From Streptomyces albofaciens JCM 4342 (GTDB lineage: Bacteria; Actinomycetota; Actinomycetes; Streptomycetales; Streptomycetaceae): a DNA stretch of 64,000 bases. Where the stretch lies: contig NZ_PDCM01000001.1 in assembly GCF_008634025.1 (NCBI RefSeq), forward strand, positions 4,062,501 through 4,126,500, in the 5' to 3' direction. Numbering within the stretch: the stretch's first letter is position 1; the number at the start of each line of letters is the position of its first letter. A model generated the notes under the pieces. The model did not search any database, was not told where the DNA came from, and saw nothing but the letters and a program-made list of their open reading frames with translations. A program made the position numbers and the translations under genes. Of the stretch, positions 51,994 to 58,843 are shown in pieces.

Positions 51994-54234
51994 TCACGTG
52001 CTCCGGGGCGGTGCCCCGTCCGAGAGAGCGCTCCCGTCCGCGCCTTCGGGCACCCGCTCGGCGGCCTCGGCCAGCCGGCGCTGCAAACGCTCGGCCTCCT
52101 CCGTACGGTGCTGGGTCCGGTACAGCTCCAACGCCTGCCGCCAGGCCTCACCGGCCTCCGCGGCCTGGCCCAGCGCCGCGTGCGCCTGGCCGATGCCTTC
52201 GAGGAGCAAGGCTTCGTGGAAGGTGTTGCCGATCTCGCGGAAGAGCGTCAGGGCGCGCCGGCCGTTCTCCAGTACGTCGGTGTACCGGCCCGTGCGCAGG
52301 CCCAGGTAGGCGTGGACGCTCAGCGACAGCGCCTCGCCGTTGCCGTTGCCGTGGCGGCGGTGCAGCAGCAGTGCCTTGTCGCCGTAGGCCGCGGCCTGCT
52401 CGTAGTGGCCCAACTGCGCGGAATACCAGGCGGACTGGTTGAGTCCGCGCGCCTCCCACTCCTCGTCGCCGATCGTCTGGAACAGGCCCAGGGAGCGGGT
52501 GGCGTGGTCCAGCGCGGGCCCGATGCGGCCCTGCTGTCCCCAGGCCCAGCCGAGAACGCGGTGCGTATGGGCCTGGCTCGGCAGGTCATGGGAGCTCTCG
52601 GCCAAGGTCAGGGCCTCGTTGAGGTGTTCGAGCGCCTCGGTGTGCCGGCCCGCCAGGGCGCACGATTCGGCGAGGAGGCGGTGTGCCGGTGCCTCGATGG
52701 CCGGGTCGCCCAGGCACAGCGCAGCGGTCAGCCCCGCCCGCGCGACGGCCACTTGGTCGGGCAGCCTGCCGCGGCGCCAGTGGTACGTGTGCAGGGTCGG
52801 CGCCAGCTGCCACACCAGCGTGTGCCACTGCCGCTCGACGGCCAGGCGCTGGGCGGCCATCACGCAGGGGTGCTCGGCGTCCAGCCAGGCCAGGGCCCCG
52901 GCCTCGTCGGGCAGCGGGTGGGACAGACAGCCCTCGGCGGGCGGGTCCAGCACGACCGACTCGCGGTGCGGATCGAGCAACTGGTCAGCGGCGTAAGCCG
53001 TGTGCAGGTAGAACTCCACCAACCGCCGCAGCGCGCCGTCCCGCCGGCCCTCGGCCTGGTGACGGTGGGCCTGGTCGCAGGCGTAGAGACGGATCAGGTC
53101 GTGGAGCCGGTAGCGCCCGGGTGCCGGCTGGGACACCAGGTGGGCGGTCTCCAGCTCCCGCAGCAGCGCGCGGACCCGAGCCTTCGGCAGCCCCGCCAGC
53201 GAGGCGGCGGCGGGCAGGCTGATGTCCGGTCCCGGCGCCAGGCCGAGCAGCCCGAGCAGCACGGCCGCCTCGGGGGACAGCGCGTGATACGAGGACGAGA
53301 ACGCGGCGCGCAGATTCAGCGGAATCTCGCCCGCGTCCAGCTCGTCGAGCCGGGTCGTGTGGTCGCGCAGCTCCTCGGCGAGCACGCTCAGCGGGAAGCC
53401 GGGGTGGGCGGTGGCGCGGGCGGCCACGATGCTCAGTGCCAGCGGCAGCCCGGCACAGCACGCCAGGAATTCCCGTACCGCCTCGGGCTCGGCGGCGACC
53501 CGCTCGGCCCCCAGGTGGTCGACCAGCAACTGGCGGGCCTCGGCCTCGGACAGCACGTCCAGATCCAGGGAGCGGGCGCCGTGGGTGGTGACCAGCCCGG
53601 CCAGGTGGCGGCGGCTGGTCACCAGCACCGTGCAGGTCGCGCTGCCCGGCAGCAGTGGGGCCACGTGGGCGGTGTCGCGGACGTTGTCCAGCACGATGAG
53701 CATGCGCCGCTCGGCGACCAGGCTGCGGTAGAGCCCCACCTGGGCGTCCAGGTCGGGCGGCACGCCGGACGGGTCCACGCCGAGGGCGTTGAGGAAGCCG
53801 CGTACCGCCTCGGCGGTCGGCATCGGTTCACCGAGCGGGGTGAAGCCCCGCATGTCCACGAACAGCCGGCCGTCGGGGAACCGGTCGGCGTGCCGATGCG
53901 CCCAGTACAGGGCGAGCCAGGTCTTGCCGATGCCTCCGGCGCCGCCGATCGCGGAGATCGTCACCGTGGTGCCGGACTCCACCGCCTCGTCCAGCGCGGC
54001 GGTCAGCGCGGCCAGTTCACCGGCCCGGCCGGTGAAGCGGCTCGGCGCGGCGGGCAGCTGGTGCGGTACGGGACCGCGCTCCCGCGCGGGGTGCAGATGG
54101 ACGTCACCGTGGACGACACCGGCCTGCACCACGTGGCCCTCGACCGGCGCGGACACCACGTTGCGCACGTCGGCCGCCAGCGGGCTCCGGTCCCGGTTGC
54201 TCGCATCATGTTCCGTCGTCACAGTCGCCACCAC
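51994..54234 (-). CDS. NB-ARC/TPR STAND protein without DNA-binding domain
   Basis: 746 aa. The N-terminal region has the SAPVEGHVVQAGVVHGDVHL leader motif seen before many Streptomyces NB-ARC proteins and a FTGRAGELAALTAALD block. Then the ATPase: Walker A IGGAGGIGKTWLALYWAH near 105, Walker B MLIVLDNVRD, the LVTSRR sensor, and CAGLPLALSIVAARA. The C-terminal half is TPR-like (HLNEALTLAESS, HATRSLGLFQTIGD, YGDKALLLHRRHGN). There is no SARP-type DNA-binding domain, unlike the AfsR-like gene upstream in the window. Next to the Dap operon and on the same strand. A signalling or regulatory role is inferred; the partner that binds DNA is not seen. Confidence 0.82.
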   Translation of the reverse strand: MVATVTTEHDASNRDRSPLAADVRNVVSAPVEGHVVQAGVVHGDVHLHPARERGPVPHQLPAAPSRFTGRAGELAALTAALDEAVESGTTVTISAIGGAGGIGKTWLALYWAHRHADRFPDGRLFVDMRGFTPLGEPMPTAEAVRGFLNALGVDPSGVPPDLDAQVGLYRSLVAERRMLIVLDNVRDTAHVAPLLPGSATCTVLVTSRRHLAGLVTTHGARSLDLDVLSEAEARQLLVDHLGAERVAAEPEAVREFLACCAGLPLALSIVAARATAHPGFPLSVLAEELRDHTTRLDELDAGEIPLNLRAAFSSSYHALSPEAAVLLGLLGLAPGPDISLPAAASLAGLPKARVRALLRELETAHLVSQPAPGRYRLHDLIRLYACDQAHRHQAEGRRDGALRRLVEFYLHTAYAADQLLDPHRESVVLDPPAEGCLSHPLPDEAGALAWLDAEHPCVMAAQRLAVERQWHTLVWQLAPTLHTYHWRRGRLPDQVAVARAGLTAALCLGDPAIEAPAHRLLAESCALAGRHTEALEHLNEALTLAESSHDLPSQAHTHRVLGWAWGQQGRIGPALDHATRSLGLFQTIGDEEWEARGLNQSAWYSAQLGHYEQAAAYGDKALLLHRRHGNGNGEALSLSVHAYLGLRTGRYTDVLENGRRALTLFREIGNTFHEALLLEGIGQAHAALGQAAEAGEAWRQALELYRTQHRTEEAERLQRRLAEAAERVPEGADGSALSDGAPPRST

Positions 54235-54455
54235 TTTCCACTGCCGTCACACCGAGCGACCGTCTCAGTGTCCCGAGGTGCCGGAGCCGCGGATGGGGGC
54301 AGCGCGCTTTCCTACCCGTGTGAGTGAAGGCCGCGCGGGACGCCCGCCGGCAGACACCATGCCGGGCCGACGACCGGCCTCACGGCTCCTGATCTGCGCG
54401 TACGGGCCGAAAAACGGTTGACGCGCGAGGACGCCCGGTGGTCGGGTGGCGCCCC

Positions 54456-55355
54456 ATGAGCACAGGGCAGACGCCTCCCGGTCCGCACCCCGTCGACGAC
54501 GACCTCGTACGGCGGCTGGTCGCCGGGCAGTTCCCGCGGTGGGCGGAGCTGCCGGTGCGGCGGTTCGCGTCCGCAGGCACGGTCAACGCGATGTTCCGGC
54601 TGGGGGACGACATGGCCGTACGGCTGCCCCTGACACGGGGCGGCGCCGCGGATGTGGCGCTGGAACAGGAGTGGCTGCCCCGCCTCGCGCCCCGGCTGCC
54701 GGTAGCCGTCCCCGAAGTGCTCGCCGCCGGAGAGCCCGCCGAGGGGTATCCGTGGCCGTGGTCGGTGTACCGCTGGCTGGCGGGGGAAAACCCGGTCGAA
54801 GGGGCGCTGAGCGAACCCGAACCCCTGGCCGGGGACCTGGCCGGGTTCGTGGCGGCGATGCGGAGCGTCGCTCTGCCCGGAGCCCCGGCGGCCTACCGCG
54901 GTGGGCCGGTCGCCGCGCTCGACGCGCCGACACGGGCGGCGATCGAGGCACTGCGCGGCATCCCGGAGGAGGGCGTCGACTGCGACGCCGTGACCGCCGT
55001 GTGGGAGGACGCGCTGCGGGCCCCGGCCTGGGACGGCCCGCCGGTGTGGCTGCACGCCGACCTGATGCCGGGCAATGTGCTGGTGGCCGACGGCAGGCTG
55101 ACCGCGGTGATCGACTTCGGGTGTACGGGGGCGGGCGACCCGGCCTGCGATCTGTTCCCGGCGTGGAACCTGCTGCCGGCCGGGGCGCGCGAGGTCTTCC
55201 GCGAGGCGCTGGGCGTGGACGACGCGACCTGGGCGCGCGGCCGGGGCCGTACGCTCTCACAGGCGCTGATCGCGCTGCCGTACTACCGGGAGACGAACCC
55301 GGCGATGGCGGGGAACGCCCGGCATGTGATCCGGGCGGTGCTGGAGGAGCGCTGA
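54456..55355 (+). CDS. APH-type phosphotransferase
   Basis: 299-aa aminoglycoside/choline-kinase fold protein. N-lobe with ASAGTVNAMFRLGDDMAVRLP (phosphate-binding loop and Lys/Arg region), the VYRWLAGENP hinge, the catalytic loop WLHADLMPGNVLVADGR (HxDxxxxN) and the metal site VIDFGCTG. Such proteins phosphorylate aminoglycosides or, as often in Streptomyces, unknown metabolites. The ATG at 54456 has GGGTGG upstream; a GTG at 54438 is possible. No antibiotic resistance claim can be made from sequence. Confidence 0.85.
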   Translation: MSTGQTPPGPHPVDDDLVRRLVAGQFPRWAELPVRRFASAGTVNAMFRLGDDMAVRLPLTRGGAADVALEQEWLPRLAPRLPVAVPEVLAAGEPAEGYPWPWSVYRWLAGENPVEGALSEPEPLAGDLAGFVAAMRSVALPGAPAAYRGGPVAALDAPTRAAIEALRGIPEEGVDCDAVTAVWEDALRAPAWDGPPVWLHADLMPGNVLVADGRLTAVIDFGCTGAGDPACDLFPAWNLLPAGAREVFREALGVDDATWARGRGRTLSQALIALPYYRETNPAMAGNARHVIRAVLEER

Positions 55356-55361
55356 GGCTCT

Positions 55362-55434
55362 TGCGGACCCGGACCCGGACCCGGACCCGGACCCGGACCA
55401 GGACCAGGATCCGGACCAGGACCCGGACCCGGAC
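55362..55434. repeat. GGACCC hexamer repeat
   Basis: About twelve 6-bp units of GGACCC with a few GGACCA and GGATCC variants lie directly after the phosphotransferase stop. Simple repeat, non-coding. Confidence 0.92.
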
Positions 55435-55458
55435 GTCACGGCACACCGCACACGCCCG

Positions 55459-55504
55459 CCCGCCTCGTCCTTCCGGCCGGGACGGGCGGGACGGACGAGG
55501 CGGG
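55459..55504. terminator. bidirectional hairpin terminator
   Basis: CCCGCCTCGTCC (55459-55470) pairs with GGACGAGGCGGG (55493-55504) over a 22-base loop, between the convergent phosphotransferase and chitinase genes. Confidence 0.75.
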
Positions 55505-55548
55505 TGGGACGGTTAGGCGGGCGGGAAATCAGCCGCGCCGGTACCGGA

Positions 55549-56460
55549 TCAGCAGCTCAGGTTGCCGCCGGTGCTCGTGCCCAGGATCTGGGTGAACTTC
55601 TGGTACGAGTTGATCCGGCTCTGCACCTGGCCGGGGTTGTTCCCGTTGCACTCCATGGAGCCGTTGATGCTGCGGATGGTCTCGCCGAAGCCGCGGTCGT
55701 TGACGATCGCGTCGTGCGGCGTCATCGTGCCCGGGCCGCGCTGGGTCATCCAGTACCAGATGCCCGTCTTCCAGGCCACGGCCGAGTCGTTCTGCACCAG
55801 GTTCGGGTTGTGCAGCAGGTCGATGCCGAGCGCGTCGCCCGCCGCCTTGTAGTTGTAGTTCCAGCTCAGCTGGATCGGCCCGCGCCCGTAGTAGGCCGCC
55901 TGTCCGGCGGGACAGCCGTACGGCCGGTTCCAGTCGCAGTAGTGCGGGTAGTTGTTCGTGTTCTGTTCCACGACATGGACCAGACCGCCCGTCTCATGGC
56001 CGACATTGGCCAGGAAGGCGGCGGCCTCGCGCTTCTTGATGGTGTCGTTCCCGGTCTTGGCGAAGCCCGGGTACGCGCTCAGGGCCGCCTTGAGGCCGTT
56101 GTACGTGTAGAACGGGTTCCTGTTCGGGAACATCTGGTTGAACTGCGCCTCGCTCACCACGAAGTCGCCGGACGGGTTGGTTCCGCCGCCGCAGTTGTAC
56201 GGCTCCCAGTACCAGGTGCTGATGACCGGGTCGTACCCCGGGTTGTCGTGCTTCGCCCGGTAGTACTGGCCGTTCGTGTACTTGACGATGTCGCCGGTGA
56301 CATACGGCTTGCCGGCCGTCCAGACGGTGAAGTTGCAGCTCGCGGCGGATGCCGCGGCACCGGGGGCGGGCGCCGCGGTGGCGGGCGGGGCGGCGACGGT
56401 CAGAGCGGCGGCGCAGGAGGCGGCCGAGAGCACGGCGGCGACACGCTGTTTCAGCAACAC
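55549..56460 (-). CDS. secreted GH19 chitinase with chitin-binding domain
   Basis: 303-aa exported chitinase. Signal peptide (KQRVAAVLSAASCAAALTVA to ATAAPAP). A short CBM5/12-type domain has aromatic residues (VWTAGKPYVTGDIVKYTNGQ, YYRAKHDNPG, STWYWEPYNC). The GH19 catalytic domain has the acid Glu in FLANVGHETGG, a second Glu in VVEQNTNNY, and the substrate-binding segment YYGRGPIQLSWNYNY. The GTG at 56460 follows GAGGAG. It hydrolyses chitin, for example fungal cell walls, outside the cell. No GGTCTAGACC-type DasR site was recognised in the leader. The 440 bp between this gene and the next (56461-56900) hold no clear gene. Confidence 0.93.
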   Translation of the reverse strand: MLLKQRVAAVLSAASCAAALTVAAPPATAAPAPGAAASAASCNFTVWTAGKPYVTGDIVKYTNGQYYRAKHDNPGYDPVISTWYWEPYNCGGGTNPSGDFVVSEAQFNQMFPNRNPFYTYNGLKAALSAYPGFAKTGNDTIKKREAAAFLANVGHETGGLVHVVEQNTNNYPHYCDWNRPYGCPAGQAAYYGRGPIQLSWNYNYKAAGDALGIDLLHNPNLVQNDSAVAWKTGIWYWMTQRGPGTMTPHDAIVNDRGFGETIRSINGSMECNGNNPGQVQSRINSYQKFTQILGTSTGGNLSC

Positions 56461-56900
56461 CTGATCACTCCTCAGTGCGGCAGGGCCGCGTGAGATCGGC
56501 GACGGACGGTCCGGCGCCCGACGAGCATCGAGAATCACGCTCCGCTTGGCGGACGCAATCGACAGGTGCGGGTACTCAACCCGGTTGGTATGAAGCAGTC
56601 AAGGTGATGTACGGACAGGTGATTGATTGCTAGACGATTGACCAGAGTTTCCGTGGATTCCGGTGCATAAGAAGCGCGCCCGGGGAAGGTGGGTACGGTC
56701 GGCCGCTGCTGTTCTTGCAGCCCGTTGCCGACCGTCGTGTGGAGCTTTCGTGAGAGTGCCGGATGCCCCTGTGCCCGCTCGGTCCAGTGCCCCGCGGTTC
56801 AGCGACCCGGCAGGCGAGCCGTTGGGCAGGAAAGCCGTCCAGGGGGCGGCAATCGGTGGATTCACCAACCGGGTCGCCGGGCCGCCGGGGCGTCTGTTCA

Positions 56901-57146
56901 TCAGGTCAGCATCCGCAACAGATGCTCACACGCCGCCTCTTCGCTCCGGTGCCGGGTGATGACGTGGTGGACGCCGCGTTCGTACACGCCGGTCTCCCAT
57001 GCCCCGTCCGGCGCCTGCCGCAGGAACAGGAAGTCCGGGGGCGTGGGGGCCGGTTCATGTACCCCTTCGATGCGGTAGTGGCCTTCGGCCACACCTGCGG
57101 TGCGCAGCGCGGCCTGTAGGGCGCGACGGTTTGCGGGGGTGTCCAT
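56901..57146 (-). CDS. probable immunity protein for the TNT-type toxin
   Basis: About 81-aa soluble protein (RRALQAALRTAGVAEGHYRI, then a DFLFLRQAPDGAWETGVYER core and ITRHRSEEAACEHLLRML). I recall this kind of small protein next to TNT-domain toxins. It directly follows the TNT gene on the same strand. The ATG at 57146 is chosen because residues before it look non-coding; an ATG at 57212 is 21 bases after the toxin stop and cannot be ruled out. No clear ribosome site for either. Confidence 0.65.
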   Translation of the reverse strand: MDTPANRRALQAALRTAGVAEGHYRIEGVHEPAPTPPDFLFLRQAPDGAWETGVYERGVHHVITRHRSEEAACEHLLRMLT

Positions 57147-57233
57147 GGAGGGGACGTTACTGTCCGCTGGTAGCACTGCCGGGTGGTACTGCCCCCGACA
57201 GCCTCCCGGCATGTCCTCGGGGCCGAGGTCCGC

Positions 57234-57920
57234 TCAGGTGGCCACAGGCGTGAGGTATCCGTGCTCCCGCAGCCACTTCACGTTCAGCCGCCGGCCCTCT
57301 CCGGGGTCCAGGAACACCGCGTCCAGCTTGATCTGCTGCCCGCCGCCGGGCTGCTCGAACCAGGGCGCGACGCTGCCCTGCCACACCCAGAACGGCTTGG
57401 CGACCTTGTACACGTGGTAGTCGCACGGCGCGGTCGTCTCGCGCGTGTTGAGGTTCTGCGGGGGCAGGGAGCGCTCGGCGTACGCGTCCCCGGCGGGCGC
57501 CAGGAATCCGCCGTACTCGGAACCGAAGCGGTCCAGCCGCTGCCCGGGGCGCAGCTTGGCGGGTTCCTTGTCCACCGTGCCGTTGACCTCGCCGAAGCCG
57601 TCGTTGGGCGGGTACTTCCAGTCACCCGAGTCCGCCGGGCCCTCCCAGTACTTCTTCAGGAAGGCGGACGGCGACAGCTTCCCCGTCCTCTGGTAGCCCT
57701 TCAGCAGCGGGCCCACCGGCGCCTGCCGCCGGTCCGGCAGCCACTTCGGGCCGAGCCGCGCGTCACCGTGGAATTCCCCGGTGCACGGCTCGTGCCGCGC
57801 GGCCGCGGCCGACGCCGCGGCGGTCCGCTCGTCGGGCCGGGGCGCGGCGCCGGCGGCGGGCGCGGTCGCCAGGCCGGCGGCGAGGCCGAGGGCGACGAGT
57901 GCGGTGCGTATGCGGTTCAC
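57234..57920 (-). CDS. secreted TNT-domain toxin (probable NAD glycohydrolase)
   Basis: 228 aa with a signal peptide (MNRIRTALVALGLAAGLATA to GAAP), a short middle region (AFLKKYWEGPADSGDWKYPP), then a TNT-fold domain: NDGFGEVNGT, LRPGQRLDRFGSEYGGFLA, AYAERSLPPQNLNT, YHVYKV and SVAPWFEQPGGGQQI. These are the motifs of the tuberculosis necrotizing toxin family, which hydrolyses NAD+. Residues expected at the active site (Arg of DRFG, Gln of GGGQQ) are present. The GTG start follows AAGGGA. It is divergent from the following membrane gene by 75 bases. Confidence 0.82.
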   Translation of the reverse strand: MNRIRTALVALGLAAGLATAPAAGAAPRPDERTAAASAAAARHEPCTGEFHGDARLGPKWLPDRRQAPVGPLLKGYQRTGKLSPSAFLKKYWEGPADSGDWKYPPNDGFGEVNGTVDKEPAKLRPGQRLDRFGSEYGGFLAPAGDAYAERSLPPQNLNTRETTAPCDYHVYKVAKPFWVWQGSVAPWFEQPGGGQQIKLDAVFLDPGEGRRLNVKWLREHGYLTPVAT

Positions 57921-57994
57921 GTGGAGGTCCCTTCACGTGCGGGTGGCCCATCGCCCGGTCCGGGCGTTTCCAGCGGGACAAATAGCATGCCGGA

Positions 57995-58600
57995 ATGAAA
58001 GGCGAACAGCATGAACGGGCGAAAGCGGCCAAGCCGTCGCCATATCTCGTCATGGCCGTCGGCTGTCTGCTGCTTGCCGCCGTCGCGAGCTGGAGCGGGT
58101 TCCTGCTGGTCGTGGCGGGTCGGGTGATTCCCGGCTGGCTGGTGGGCTCCGCGCTGCTCCTGGTTCTGCTGGTGGTCATGGGAACGCTGGCCGTACGGCG
58201 CCGCGTCACCGGTCGTACGCCCGCCGGGAACCGCGGCGTGCCAGCCCGTCTCGTCCTCGCGCTCCTGGGCGCCGCGGCCGGGCTGGGCAGTGCGGTCGGC
58301 GGAGTGGGCGACCTGACCGGGGGCGCGGACTACCGTCTGCTGGAGCCGCCGGGACCGGGCGGCTGCCGGGCTGTGACGAGGGAGACGTCGTTCCTCGTGG
58401 CGGGCCGGGGCGAGGTCTATGCGGTGGGGGCCGCCGGCATCGGCCGGCGCACGGGTTCCTGGACCGCGGACGACGGCCTGCGCCCCATCGCGCGTGGGTC
58501 GTACGAGCTGCACTGGGGCGACGACGGCGGCGTCCTGCTGGTCAGTGGTACGCCGACCGATCCGGTCATGTCCGGTCTGCAAGAGGTCGCCTGCCGTTGA
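57995..58600 (+). CDS. membrane protein of unknown function
   Basis: 201 aa with two clear and one weaker transmembrane helix in the first 105 residues (YLVMAVGCLLLAAVASW, LVGSALLLVLLVVMGTLAV, LVLALLGAAAGLGSAVG). A C-terminal extracytoplasmic part of about 95 residues is beta-rich and has two Cys. The gene's last 32 bp are repeated right after its stop. No family recognised. Confidence 0.7.
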   Translation: MKGEQHERAKAAKPSPYLVMAVGCLLLAAVASWSGFLLVVAGRVIPGWLVGSALLLVLLVVMGTLAVRRRVTGRTPAGNRGVPARLVLALLGAAAGLGSAVGGVGDLTGGADYRLLEPPGPGGCRAVTRETSFLVAGRGEVYAVGAAGIGRRTGSWTADDGLRPIARGSYELHWGDDGGVLLVSGTPTDPVMSGLQEVACR

Positions 58601-58631
58601 TGTCCGGCCCGCAAGAGGTCGCGTGCGGTTG
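58568..58631. repeat. tandem duplication of a gene end
   Basis: A 32-bp unit (58568-58599, ATGTCCGG to GCCGTTG) is followed by a near copy (58600-58631) with four changes. The first contains the last codons of the membrane protein gene; the second lies beyond its stop. A third degenerate copy may follow. Confidence 0.85.
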
Positions 58632-58690
58632 ACGCCCGGCCTGCGAGCGGCCACGGCGGCTCACGGCCGGTGGCCACCGGAGGCGTGGCG

Positions 58691-58728
58691 GGTCCGATGC
58701 CGCACACGGGGGAATGCGGCATCGGACC
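58691..58728. terminator. perfect 14-bp bidirectional terminator
   Basis: GGTCCGATGCCGCA (58691-58704) pairs with TGCGGCATCGGACC (58715-58728) around a 10-base loop, between the convergent membrane-protein and SpoIIE-phosphatase genes. Confidence 0.85.
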
Positions 58729-58843
58729 CACCGCACAACCTAGCCGCGAACAGCCGATCGAAAACGGGAACTTGCCGAAGTCGGCGAAGGTTGGCCGAAC
58801 CCCGTGCCCCGGCAGGTACGCGGCACCCGTGCGGGCACCCCGC

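Noticed and set aside
56461..56640. DasR (dre) site upstream of the chitinase
   Set aside because: The region has CTAGACGATTGACCAG but no convincing match to ACTGGTCTAGACCAGT.
56599..56901. 100-residue minus-strand frame between chitinase and immunity gene
   Set aside because: No ribosome site, low-complexity composition and no recognisable motif. I leave the stretch as non-coding.
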